From: CAZGYE01 sp964530165
GTDB lineage: Bacteria > Planctomycetota > Planctomycetia > Planctomycetales > Planctomycetaceae
Reading direction: 5' to 3'
NCBI GenBank assembly: GCA_964530165.1
Contig: CAZGYE010000155.1
Coordinates: 1 to 13,131, forward strand
Length of the DNA: 13,131 nucleotides
Shown: one piece after another, positions 1-7,345 of the stretch
Layout of the letters: each line of letters opens with the position of its first letter
How positions within the stretch are numbered: the first letter of the stretch is position 1
Translations under genes and position numbers: made by a program
Notes under the pieces: generated by a model
The model's database searches: none
Seen by the model: the letters and a program-made list of their open reading frames with translations, nothing else
Told to the model about the DNA's origin: nothing

Positions 1-236
1 GGGGTCGCATTCGCTCCACCACAGCCACCCTTTAATCGAAACTGACCCACTACCCGACGAATAGCAGTCAGCCCCGCAATTGGAACCCACAACCGCCTCT
101 CTCTCGGCCCACCCGGAAAGCGGTCTGGACACCACGGTCCAACTGACATATTCTCCCGCACCGACGGAACAACGCCAAGGGGGACGCGTGAGGGAACAGG
201 TTGCCGGTCGGCGATTGTGCTCGAAGGGTGTGCTCG
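1..236. other. Left edge, no gene supported
   Basis: All three forward frames stop early (stops at 33-35, 43-45 and 62-64). At most the last 10-20 codons of an upstream gene could lie here, and I cannot tell which frame would be used. A forward reading frame from about 80 to 631 overlaps the first ketosynthase and has Arg-rich out-of-frame composition, so I treat it as a shadow. No clear promoter or terminator is seen. A Shine-Dalgarno-like GAAGGG at 223-228 sits 8 nt before the ATG at 237 and supports that start. Confidence 0.5.
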
Positions 237-1565
237 ATGGATACCGTACGCAATTCCAGGCGTCGAGTGGTCGTCACCGGTGTCGGTGTCGTCAGCCCGA
301 TCGGCAGCACGCAAGAAACGTTTTGGCAGTCTCTGGTCGGGGGCCGCAGCGGGATTTCGAGGCTAGATTCCTCGCCACAGAACGGCTATCCCGACGCATG
401 TGCCGGGGAAGTGCGGGAATTCAACGGGCGGATCGAGGATTTCGGCACTCTCGAAAAAGACGTCAAGAAGGCCATCCGCAAAGCCCTGAAGTTGATGAAC
501 CGCGAGACGCGCATGGCGGTCGCTGCCGCTCAGCACGCGCTTGCCGACAGCGACCTTGGAGCCGGCGGTTTGGAGCCGGAGCGGATCGGCGTCTGCTTCG
601 GTGCGGGGTTTGCGTCGATGATGCCTCATGATTTTCTCGCCGGCGTCGAAAACTGTACTAATGAGCACTCTGAATTCAATTTCAGCCGCTGGGGAACCGA
701 GGGCGTCGAGCAGGTGGCCCCGCTGTGGCTGCTGACCTGTTTGCCGAACATGGCCGCGTGCCACATTGCCATCCACAACGACTTGCGGGGACCAAACAAT
801 TCGATCACTCAGCGGGAAGCGGCCGCCAATCTGGCGGTCGCCGAGGGCTGTCACGTCATCGCGGATGACGCTGCGGACGCGATCGTCGTGGGAGCCACCG
901 GAACGACACTGCTTCCGTTCAATCTGCTCCACACGGTGATGGAACAGGACATGGCCCCGGGCGGCGGCGATCCGACCAAGGTTTGCCGCCCCTTCGATCG
1001 CGATCGTAGTGGATCGGTTGTCGGCGAAGGGGCCGCGGCACTGATCCTCGAGGACCTGCATTCGGCGACTCGCCGTGGAGCCAAGATCTATGGTGAGGTC
1101 TGCGGCGCCGGTTCGTCGTGTGTGGTCGAGCGGAACCATGTCCCGCGATGTTCCACGGCCTTGGCCAACGCGATCCGAGCCACCTTACGCAGCGCAGACG
1201 CCAACCCCGATGCCGTGGGCCATCTCCACGCTCATGGGCTGAGCACACGCCGTTCGGACATTGCGGAAGCACGGGCCATTCGTGAAGTATTCGGCGATCG
1301 AGCGGACGAGCTGCCCGTTGTGGCGGCCAAGAGTCATCTCGGCAATGCCGGCGCCGGCGGCGGCGCGATCGAACTGGTGGCCAGCCTGTTGGCACTCAAG
1401 CACGGACGACTGTTCCCCGTCTTGAACTACGAGAATCCCGATCCCGAATGCCCGATCACGCCGGTCACGTCGTCCGACGTCGAAGCGGGTGAGAGTTTCT
1501 TAAATCTCAGCATGGTTCCTCAGGGACAGGCCAGTTGCGTCTTGATCCGGAAAGTCGAGTGTTAA
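237..1565 (+). CDS. Beta-ketoacyl synthase-like protein, chain-length-factor type (catalytic Cys lost)
   Basis: 442 aa, thiolase-fold condensing enzyme of the FabF/KAS II type, cytoplasmic. The N-terminus (RRRVVVTGVGVVSPIG, residues 8-23), the RPFDRDRSGSVVGEGAAALILE region (251-272) and HAHGLST (331-337) are diagnostic. Aligned with FabF, the nucleophile position in GPNNSITQREAA is Glu194, not Cys. The first His is kept (H333), the second is Asn370 (KSHLGN), and the C-terminal GFGG motif is replaced by VPQG. It therefore should not condense by itself. In type II polyketide systems the non-catalytic partner (CLF/KS-beta) carries Gln at this site, and it pairs with a catalytic KS, which is exactly the next gene. 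I infer a heterodimer subunit that sets chain length. A TTG at 201 in frame is possible, but the ATG at 237 has the GAAGGG site and matches family length. The stop codon lies inside a repeated 14-mer. Confidence 0.88.
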   Translation: MDTVRNSRRRVVVTGVGVVSPIGSTQETFWQSLVGGRSGISRLDSSPQNGYPDACAGEVREFNGRIEDFGTLEKDVKKAIRKALKLMNRETRMAVAAAQHALADSDLGAGGLEPERIGVCFGAGFASMMPHDFLAGVENCTNEHSEFNFSRWGTEGVEQVAPLWLLTCLPNMAACHIAIHNDLRGPNNSITQREAAANLAVAEGCHVIADDAADAIVVGATGTTLLPFNLLHTVMEQDMAPGGGDPTKVCRPFDRDRSGSVVGEGAAALILEDLHSATRRGAKIYGEVCGAGSSCVVERNHVPRCSTALANAIRATLRSADANPDAVGHLHAHGLSTRRSDIAEARAIREVFGDRADELPVVAAKSHLGNAGAGGGAIELVASLLALKHGRLFPVLNYENPDPECPITPVTSSDVEAGESFLNLSMVPQGQASCVLIRKVEC

Positions 1566-1802
1566 GAGTCGCGTGTTGAGAGCAAGAAAAACTCGAACTG
1601 TTTCGCCGAATGCAGTGATGAGGAAATTAGGAATCCAGGAAGACAGGAGAAAGACGATATCCGATATTCCTGCTTTCCTGGTTTCCTAATCATCCTCCGC
1701 TGACCACGCAATGCACTGTTGTGAGGAAGTTGCTCCAGATGGCTAAAGTGTTACGAAAAACCCAATTCCAGCCTTCGACTCTCAACTCTCGACTCTCAAC
1801 GA
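1555..1802. repeat. Nested inverted-repeat spacer between the two ketosynthases
   Basis: The spacer is built from two nested inverted repeats. The outer left arm is two 14-mers in tandem (TCGAGTGTTAAGAG 1555-1568, TCGCGTGTTGAGAG 1569-1582). The outer right arm is two 14-mers of the opposite sense (TCGACTCTCAACTC 1775-1788, TCGACTCTCAACGA 1789-1802). Positions 1565-1582 pair with 1779-1796 at 15 of 18. Each 14-mer divides into two 7-mers. The inner hairpin is 1626-1648 against 1668-1690, 20 of 23 pairs, made of 8-nt units (AGGAATCC, AGGAAGAC and so on), with a GATATC-rich loop. The left arm includes the TAA of the upstream gene. There is no run of T after either stem, so this is not a standard intrinsic terminator. 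It may still cut read-through between the two genes. Confidence 0.8.
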
Positions 1803-1818
1803 ATACGGAAGTATCAGT

Positions 1819-3138
1819 ATGAAACGACGAGTCGTGATCACCGGCATCGGATGCGTCACCCCGCTGGGCGCGACCACCGATGCAATCTGGAATCGATTGA
1901 CCGAAGGCCGCTCCGGAGTGGGCCGGTTGACTCTGTTCGACGCGAGCAACTTTCCGGTGCAAATCGCGGCCGAAGTTCGCGACTGGGACCTCTCGGATGT
2001 GGGCGAAGACCCGCGGCGCTGGCAGCATTGCCCCCGCCAGACAACCTTTGTCATTGGCGCCGGCATCAAGGCTGCACGCGAGGCCGGCATTGAGGGGGCC
2101 CGCATCGATCCTGTGCGATTCGGCGTTTACTTGGGCTGCGGGGAAGCGTTTGAGGACTTCAACCGATTCACTCAAACGATCTCCCGTGCATCCGAAGGCG
2201 GCCGGTTCCAGCCTGAGAACTTTACCCAAACAGCACTCCGCATTTTCGATCCGGATGCCGAGCGGGAATACGAGCCCCACATGCCGGCCAGCCACCTGGC
2301 CGCCCACTGCAATGCCCAAGGTCCCAATGCCAACTGCATTGCGGCCTGCGTGTCGAGTGCTCAGGCGATCGGCCAGTCGGCCAGGCTCATTCGCCACGAC
2401 GAGGCCGACGTGATGCTCGCCGGCGGGGGCCACAGCGTGATCCATCCCTTCGGTCTGACCGGCTTTGGGCGGCTCTCGGCCCTGAGCACGCGGAACTCCG
2501 ACCCGGCCTCCGCCGTGCGCCCCTTCGACCGAGATCGGGACGGCTTTGTCCTCGGCGAAGGAGCCGCCATCGTCGTACTGGAAGAACTCGAGCATGCCCG
2601 ACGCCGCGGAGCGGACATCTGGGGCGAGCTGAACGGCTACGGGTCCTCCCAAGATGCGTTCCGCATTACGGACACGCATCCTGACGGACGCGGAACCACC
2701 GCGGCAATTCGTCAGGCTCTCGACGATGCCGAGCTGAATCCTGACGACATCGACTACATCAACGCGCATGGCACCGGCACGGTGCTCAACGACAAAATTG
2801 AGACCCTGGCCGTCAAGCACGCCTTCGGCCGGCAGGCATACAACATCCCCATCTCCAGTTCGAAGAGCATGTTGGGACACTTTACCACCGCCTGCGGGGC
2901 GATCGAACTGGCGATTTGCCTGATGGCAATCCGCTACGGCGTCGTGCCGCCGACGATCAATTATGAAACCCCCGATCCAGAATGCGATTTGGATTACGTT
3001 CCCAACACGGCCCGCGAAATCACCTGCCGTCATGTGTTGAACAACAACATCGGATTTGGGGGGCAAAACGCCGCCTTGGTCGTTTCCCGTTATGACGAAC
3101 GATCACCGGCAAGGGTCGCGTCCCGTCGCGCGGCCTAA
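1819..3138 (+). CDS. Beta-ketoacyl-ACP synthase, FabF/KS-alpha type, catalytically complete
   Basis: 439 aa, usual KAS II length. It catalyses decarboxylative Claisen condensation of an acyl chain with a malonyl-ACP unit. The triad is intact: Cys177 in GPNANCIAACVSSAQ, His317 in NAHGTGT, His354 in SSKSMLGHFTTACGA. The C-terminal gatekeeper motif IGFGGQN (411-417) is also present. FabF-like landmarks follow in order: MLAGGGHSVIHPFG (199-212), LSTRN (222-226), RPFDRDRDGFVLGEGAA (234-250). The start has GGAAG at 1807-1811, 7 nt upstream. It directly follows the Glu-substituted homologue; both share the unusual 'NYETPDPEC'-like segment (NYENPDPEC in the first), which suggests duplication from a common ancestor. 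The order, CLF-like first and KS second, is the reverse of the classical actinomycete layout. It could be an ordinary second FabF, but the partner argues for a specialised secondary-lipid or polyketide pathway. Confidence 0.93.
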   Translation: MKRRVVITGIGCVTPLGATTDAIWNRLTEGRSGVGRLTLFDASNFPVQIAAEVRDWDLSDVGEDPRRWQHCPRQTTFVIGAGIKAAREAGIEGARIDPVRFGVYLGCGEAFEDFNRFTQTISRASEGGRFQPENFTQTALRIFDPDAEREYEPHMPASHLAAHCNAQGPNANCIAACVSSAQAIGQSARLIRHDEADVMLAGGGHSVIHPFGLTGFGRLSALSTRNSDPASAVRPFDRDRDGFVLGEGAAIVVLEELEHARRRGADIWGELNGYGSSQDAFRITDTHPDGRGTTAAIRQALDDAELNPDDIDYINAHGTGTVLNDKIETLAVKHAFGRQAYNIPISSSKSMLGHFTTACGAIELAICLMAIRYGVVPPTINYETPDPECDLDYVPNTAREITCRHVLNNNIGFGGQNAALVVSRYDERSPARVASRRAA

Positions 3139-3330
3139 GCGAGTCGTGGTCGGTCAATTTCGAAATGATGGGAAACAGTTGAGTGTGGGAAACAGTTGAG
3201 TGTGGGGCAGGCTTTCCAGCCTGCCGGGACCGGCCAGCAGGCTGGAAAGCGCGCCCCACAATACGGCAGGCTGGAAAGCCTGCCCCACAATACGCCTCAC
3301 ATCGAAATTGACTGAGAAGCGGCGAGTCGT
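3139..3330. repeat. MITE-like composite repeat with GGCAGGCTTTCCAGCCTGCC palindromes
   Basis: The spacer holds a composite repeat. A 9-bp direct repeat GCGAGTCGT occurs at 3139-3147 and 3322-3330. Inside it a perfect 11-bp inverted repeat GTCAATTTCGA (3153-3163) / TCGAAATTGAC (3302-3312) brackets the rest. Within are a 17-bp tandem repeat GGGAAACAGTTGAGTGT (two copies, 3170-3203), then the palindrome GGCAGGCTTTCCAGCCTGCC (3206-3225), an imperfect middle copy (3236-3264) and a third copy GGCAGGCTGGAAAGCCTGCC (3265-3284). Copies 2 and 3 are followed by CCCACAATACG; copy 1 is in the opposite orientation. I recall this palindrome as a dispersed intergenic repeat in planctomycete genomes. No protein is coded. 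Confidence 0.8.
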
Positions 3331-3345
3331 TGAGGCCATCCGGAA

Positions 3346-4671
3346 ATGCATCTTCACGATCGCTACAGGATCGACCCTCCAACCAACTGGACAGCCCTCG
3401 CTTCGCGGCCGATCAAGTCAGTCAGCGTCATCGGCGCAGGTCTGATGGGTCGCAGCATCGCTCTAGCCAACGTCGAACACAACATACCGGTGAGGATCAC
3501 CGACGCTTCCAGCGACGCCCTCGCGGACGGCATTGCGGAGATTCTCGCAGCGGTCTCGGACCATGCACGCTCGGATGCCGTGCGGACGCAATGCGTCAAA
3601 CCGCCGGTTCAGGCCAGCATGTCCCCCACCGAGCTGGCGAGGGCCGATCTGGTGATCGAAGCGGTGGTGGAAAACCTGACTGTGAAAAAGAAGGTCCTTG
3701 CGCGGCTGGAGCCGTATCTGAGCGACGAGGCCATCGTGGCTTCCAACACGTCGAGCATCCCGATCAGTGAGATTTCCGCCGACTTGGTGCATGCCGAGCG
3801 TGTGTGCGGCATGCATTTCTGCCACCCGGTGCGGCACAGACCGCTGGTGGAAGTGATTCGCTCTCGGCAGACGAGCAACAAGACCCTGGCGCGGGCCGTC
3901 GACTATGTCAAAGCCATCGGCAAGCTGCCGATCGTCGTGGCGGATCGTCCGGGTTTTCTGATCAATCGTCTTCTGCTGCCCTACATGAATGAAGCTCTGG
4001 AGTTGGTTTTGGAGGGGGCCGGCATTGAATCGGTCGAAACGGCGGCCCGGGCGTTCGGGATGCCGATGGGTCCCGTTACCCAGTTCGACGCGATCGGCAT
4101 TGACGTTGCCGTTCGCGCCGGGATCAGGCTGCGCGCGGCTTTTCCCGACCGGGTCGTGGCCTCGGAACTCTTGGTCGCACTGTACAAGACCGGCCGGTGG
4201 GGGCGGAAGTCGGGCGCCGGCTTCTTCGCTTACAAGAACAAGACCGGCAAAGGGACGCCGGACCCGGAAGTCGAGCAGATGATTGGCGAACGACTTCGCG
4301 GCCGGCAGCACTTCACGTCCGAACAGATCACCATGCGGTTGTTTCTGCCCATGTTGGTCGAAGCCACGAGAGTTCTCGAAGAAAGTGTGGTCTCCTCTGT
4401 TCGCGAGGTGGACCTGGGGCTGGTCAACGGCATCGGATTTCCGTCGTCAAAGGGAGGCCTCTTCTTTTGGGCCGATTCGCTGGGGGCCCGACAGGTCGTC
4501 GAATTGCTCAAACCGTTCGAGCAGCTTGGCAAGCGATTCCAACCGACTGAGATGCTCCTCGAAATGGCCAAACAGGGAGACAAATTCTACGTTTCGAATC
4601 CACTTGCCTCAGGCCACGCCAAAGTGCCAACCCCGCTTCGGCCGTTACGGGGATTGAGTCACAGGTTCTGA
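3346..4671 (+). CDS. 3-hydroxyacyl-CoA dehydrogenase (FadB/FadJ dehydrogenase part only)
   Basis: 441 aa, soluble. It interconverts 3-hydroxyacyl and 3-oxoacyl thioesters with NAD(H). The Rossmann motif is GAGLMG (30-35), followed by DLVIEAVVEN (101-110). The catalytic residues of the family are all visible: Ser136/137 (SNTSSIPI), His157 (GMHFCHPV), Glu169 (PLVEVI) and Asn207 (GFLINRLL). A first 3HCDH C-terminal domain spans about 202-296, ending GRKSGAGFFAY; a second, FadJ-like one spans about 326-413. The enoyl-CoA hydratase domain of FadB/FadJ is absent. HFCHPV instead of the commoner HFFNPV is a mild variation. The ATG at 3346 has only a weak GAGG at 3332-3335. Following a KS pair, it may act in the reductive direction as a ketoreductase, but ordinary beta-oxidation is equally possible. 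A repeat-filled gap of 207 bases precedes it, so co-transcription is uncertain. Confidence 0.9.
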   Translation: MHLHDRYRIDPPTNWTALASRPIKSVSVIGAGLMGRSIALANVEHNIPVRITDASSDALADGIAEILAAVSDHARSDAVRTQCVKPPVQASMSPTELARADLVIEAVVENLTVKKKVLARLEPYLSDEAIVASNTSSIPISEISADLVHAERVCGMHFCHPVRHRPLVEVIRSRQTSNKTLARAVDYVKAIGKLPIVVADRPGFLINRLLLPYMNEALELVLEGAGIESVETAARAFGMPMGPVTQFDAIGIDVAVRAGIRLRAAFPDRVVASELLVALYKTGRWGRKSGAGFFAYKNKTGKGTPDPEVEQMIGERLRGRQHFTSEQITMRLFLPMLVEATRVLEESVVSSVREVDLGLVNGIGFPSSKGGLFFWADSLGARQVVELLKPFEQLGKRFQPTEMLLEMAKQGDKFYVSNPLASGHAKVPTPLRPLRGLSHRF

Positions 4672-4686
4672 GTGCAGACCGCTCGC

Positions 4687-5577
4687 CTACCGCCAGGGGA
4701 ATTCTCGGCCGACCAGCTTGTGGTAGGCTTCGACGTATTTCTTGCGGGTCTTGGCGACGATGTCGTCCGGCAGCGGCGGGGGCGGGCTGTTTTTGTCCCA
4801 GTCGGTCGTTTCCAGCCAGTCGCGGACGAACTGTTTGTCGAAGGACGGCTGGCCTCGGCCCGGCTCGTAGCCGTCAATCGGCCAGAAGCGGGAGCTGTCC
4901 GGCGTGAGGACCTCGTCGATCAGCAGCAGCTCTCCATTGCAGCGGCCGAATTCGAACTTGGTGTCGGCGATGATGATGCCTTTGGCGCGGGCAAGCTCGG
5001 CCCCGCGGTTGTAGATGTCGAGGCTCAGACTGCGGAGCTCTTTCGAGAGGTCTTCACCGACCAGGCGGCACATCTCTTCGAAAGAGACATTGATGTCGTG
5101 TCCTCCCTCGGCCTTGGTAGCCGGGGTGAAGATGGGCTCGGGCAGGCGGTCGCTTTGGGTGAGGCCTTCCGGCAGACGGATGCCGCACACCGAACCTGTT
5201 TGACGGTACTCCTTCCAGCCGGACCCGGACAGGTAACCGCGGACGACGCATTCGATCGGCACGACGTCGGTTTTGCGGACGAGCATGCTGCGTCCGTCCA
5301 GGGCCGGGCGGTCGACGCCTGCGGGCAGCGGCAACTCGTCGACGCTCGTGCTGATCAGATGATGGGGCACTTCCAGCCGGCGGAACCACACGTCGCTCAA
5401 TTGGGTGAGCACGCGTCCCTTATCGGGGATGCCGGCCGGCAGCACCCAATCGAAGGCGCTGATGCGGTCGCTGGCGACCAGCAGCAGGCGATCGCCGAAA
5501 TCATAGATGTCGCGGACTTTTCCCCGGCGGACCGGAATTCCGGGAATCGAGCTTTCCAAGAAGGCTGGTCGTGTCAT
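4687..5577 (-). CDS. purC: Phosphoribosylaminoimidazole-succinocarboxamide synthase (SAICAR synthetase)
   Basis: 296 aa, ATP-dependent ligase of de novo purine synthesis, joining aspartate to CAIR to give SAICAR; cytoplasmic. The glycine-rich ATP site RRGKVRDIYD (17-26), the signature VPIECVVRGYLSGSGWKEY (106-124), IIIADTKFEFG (201-211) and DEVLTPDSSRFW (221-232) are all present, and length fits the longer bacterial/yeast-like form (about 300 aa). The family assignment is secure. The gene is convergent with the dehydrogenase, with only 15 nt between the two stop codons and no hairpin there, so the two transcripts may overlap. Upstream of its ATG (minus strand) I see no good Shine-Dalgarno, only a purine/pyrimidine-skewed leader (A-rich on the plus strand, 5583-5609). 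It is isolated from other purine genes and unrelated to its neighbours. Confidence 0.97.
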   Translation of the reverse strand: MTRPAFLESSIPGIPVRRGKVRDIYDFGDRLLLVASDRISAFDWVLPAGIPDKGRVLTQLSDVWFRRLEVPHHLISTSVDELPLPAGVDRPALDGRSMLVRKTDVVPIECVVRGYLSGSGWKEYRQTGSVCGIRLPEGLTQSDRLPEPIFTPATKAEGGHDINVSFEEMCRLVGEDLSKELRSLSLDIYNRGAELARAKGIIIADTKFEFGRCNGELLLIDEVLTPDSSRFWPIDGYEPGRGQPSFDKQFVRDWLETTDWDKNSPPPPLPDDIVAKTRKKYVEAYHKLVGREFPWR

Positions 5578-5690
5578 GGCTCAAGGAAAAAAGCAAAAGT
5601 AAAAAGGAGAACGTGTTCGTGTCCAATAACATGTGCAAGTTTAACAGCACCGACTTTCTTGAACAACCAACTTCAGGCAACTAAAGTAAC

Positions 5691-5784
5691 GGAGTGCGGA
5701 GTGAGGAATGTGGAGTGCGGAGTGCGGAATGCGGAATAAAACCTCCAATTCCGAATTCCGAACTCCGAACTCCGAATTCTGAAT
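5691..5784. repeat. Heptamer-phased inverted repeat
   Basis: Seven consecutive 7-nt units of the form GGARTNN run from 5691 to 5739 (for example GGAGTGC at 5691, 5712 and 5719; GGAATGC at 5726). After a short gap, five 7-nt units of the opposite sense run from 5750 to 5784 (TCCGAAT, TCCGAAC, TCCGAAC, TCCGAAT, TCTGAAT). Transcribed, the arms can pair into a long imperfect hairpin and can slip by 7. It lies in the divergent spacer between purC and the next gene. A forward frame can be read through it, giving repetitive low-complexity residues, but that is not credible as protein. No T-tract follows. Confidence 0.85.
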
Positions 5785-5804
5785 TCCTTGATCGGGGACC
5801 CCGA

Positions 5805-7319
5805 ATGGGCGTCATGCGATTCCTCATCCATCCGCCCGAATTGCCGGGTGGATGGCCCGAGGTGTACCGTGCGTATGTCAGCGGGACGGAGGGCCGAGTG
5901 TTTCCGACGCGGGTCTCTGTCGACGGCAACGTGATGACGTGCCGTCGCCAAGTTTCCGAAAGCGGTAAGCTGCACGTGGCTTGGCCCGTTCCCGGTTTCG
6001 GCCGGCCGATGATCAGCACGACGTCGCTGTCTGATCGTGAGGAACCGTATCTGCTTTCCGTCGAGCTGGCCCGCGGAAAGATCTCCCAGTTGCGCGACCA
6101 GGCAGGCGCCTGGGAAATTGCAGGCATGTCGATTCCCGATGCCTTGGCGCCGCCTTATGAAGCGGCTCACCGGCTGTTCGGCAAGGCGACCGCCATCCAG
6201 CACGTTCCCGACCAATCGAGCAAGCTGGCCGTCGAAGCATTGGCGAAAGCGTGCCAGGCGGTGGAGGTGCTCACTCGGTCTTACGTGCGGCAGCGTCTTT
6301 CCGTGCGTCGCCGGCGTTCCGCCCAATTGCCCGCGTCGCTCGGTTGCAGCCTGGGCCGGTCCGTTCCCAATTCGAGCTGGGAAAACCGCTTCTGCGAAGC
6401 GTTCAACGCGGCAGAAGTCCCGGTGGAATGGCGGAGCATCGAACCGGTCGAAGGCGAGTACGACTGGGAGATCAACGATGTCCAGGTCGAGTGGTGCCAG
6501 AAGAACCGTCTGTTGATGTACGGCGGGCCGTTGCTCGATCTGTCGCCGGAGGGACTGCCCAGTTGGCTGTGGCAATGGGAAAGCGATTTTTTCAACCTGC
6601 TCTCCTTCGTCTGCGACTTTGTGGAAACGGCCATCTCGCGCTACGCCGGCAAGATTCGCCACTGGGAAGTCTCCGCGCGGGTGAACACCGGCGGAGCACT
6701 GGCGCTGAGCGAGGAAAATCGGTTGACTCTGGTCGCCCGCACGCTCGAAGTGGCTCGCCAGGTCGATGAAGAAATCCAATTGCAAATTCGCATCGACCAG
6801 CCGTGGGGCGACTACCAGGCCCGCGGGCAGCACCGGCTCTCACCGTTGCAGTTCGTCGACGCACTGTTGCGCTCCGGGGTCGGACTCTTCGCGGTCAACC
6901 TTGAAATCAGCGTCGGCTACCAGCCGCGCGGTTCCGCGTCGCGAGACCTGCTCGACTTCTCGCGGCTGATCGACCAGTGGAGCTCTCTGGGCATTCCGCT
7001 TCAAATCACGTTGGCGGTTCCTTCGGACAGAATGGCCGACTCGCAGGCCCGGGCTGATATCGAGGTCGACGCTGGTTACTGGAAGAAACCGTGGAGCGAG
7101 CGCACACAGGCCGAGTGGGTCGATCTCTACGTGCCGCTGTTGATGGCGAAACAATCGATCGTCGGTATCTTCTGGTCACATTGCAGCGACGCCGCGCCAC
7201 ACTTTTTCCCGCACGCCGGTCTGCTTCGGCCCGACGGCACGGCGAAACCGGCGTGGAATCGCTTCGTGAAATACCGCCGGGCTTATTGGCAGCCGAACAA
7301 CAACACCGACAGTCTCTAA
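5805..7319 (+). CDS. GH10 xylanase-like TIM-barrel protein, catalytic glutamates apparently absent
   Basis: 504 aa from the ATG at 5805 (GGGGA at 5794-5798, spacing 6). A GTG at 5694 would add 37 residues encoded by the heptamer repeat and is rejected. Residues about 185-495 resemble glycoside hydrolase family 10: EWRSIEPVEGEYDWEINDVQVEWC (208-231), the LPSWLWQW segment (251-258), IRHWEVSAR (284-292), and the end GIFWSHCSDAAPHFF...GLLRPDGTAKPAW (454-484). In GH10 the acid/base Glu lies in WDVVNE and the nucleophile in xTELD; here I read Arg292 and Leu403 (LQITLAV). The protein is therefore likely non-hydrolytic, or it uses other residues. Residues 1-170 form a separate domain I do not recognise. 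No signal peptide or TM segment is seen, so it is probably cytoplasmic. The neighbours (glycosyltransferase, carbohydrate-type esterase) fit a glycan theme. GH5/GH39-like clan A folds are alternatives. Confidence 0.72.
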   Translation: MGVMRFLIHPPELPGGWPEVYRAYVSGTEGRVFPTRVSVDGNVMTCRRQVSESGKLHVAWPVPGFGRPMISTTSLSDREEPYLLSVELARGKISQLRDQAGAWEIAGMSIPDALAPPYEAAHRLFGKATAIQHVPDQSSKLAVEALAKACQAVEVLTRSYVRQRLSVRRRRSAQLPASLGCSLGRSVPNSSWENRFCEAFNAAEVPVEWRSIEPVEGEYDWEINDVQVEWCQKNRLLMYGGPLLDLSPEGLPSWLWQWESDFFNLLSFVCDFVETAISRYAGKIRHWEVSARVNTGGALALSEENRLTLVARTLEVARQVDEEIQLQIRIDQPWGDYQARGQHRLSPLQFVDALLRSGVGLFAVNLEISVGYQPRGSASRDLLDFSRLIDQWSSLGIPLQITLAVPSDRMADSQARADIEVDAGYWKKPWSERTQAEWVDLYVPLLMAKQSIVGIFWSHCSDAAPHFFPHAGLLRPDGTAKPAWNRFVKYRRAYWQPNNNTDSL

Positions 7320-7345
7320 CGTACCAGCGGGCAATTCTTGGTTGT

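Noticed and set aside
126..141. Small hairpin TGGAC / GTCCA upstream of the first gene
   Set aside because: Five base pairs only; expected by chance.
80..631. Forward 183-residue reading frame over the start of the first ketosynthase
   Set aside because: Overlaps a well-supported gene in another frame, Arg-rich composition, no family resemblance.
1690..3066. Minus-strand 458-residue frame opposite the second ketosynthase
   Set aside because: It is an antisense shadow of a gene with intact catalytic motifs; long antisense frames are expected at this GC content.
3206..3284. CRISPR-like array from the repeated palindromes
   Set aside because: Three copies in mixed orientation with unequal short gaps and no cas gene; it is a dispersed palindromic repeat.
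4672..4686. Bidirectional terminator between the dehydrogenase and purC
   Set aside because: Only 15 bases lie between the stop codons, with no stem-loop or T-tract.
4672..5739. Forward 355-residue frame opposite purC
   Set aside because: Antisense shadow of purC, with its end made of the heptamer repeat (VECGVRN-like residues).
5694..5804. GTG-started N-terminal extension of the GH10-like protein
   Set aside because: Its 37 residues are translated from the heptamer inverted repeat; the ATG at 5805 has a proper RBS.
5673..6833. Minus-strand 386-residue frame over the GH10-like gene
   Set aside because: The + strand frame has recognisable fold motifs, a good RBS and codon pattern; this one ends in repeat-encoded residues.
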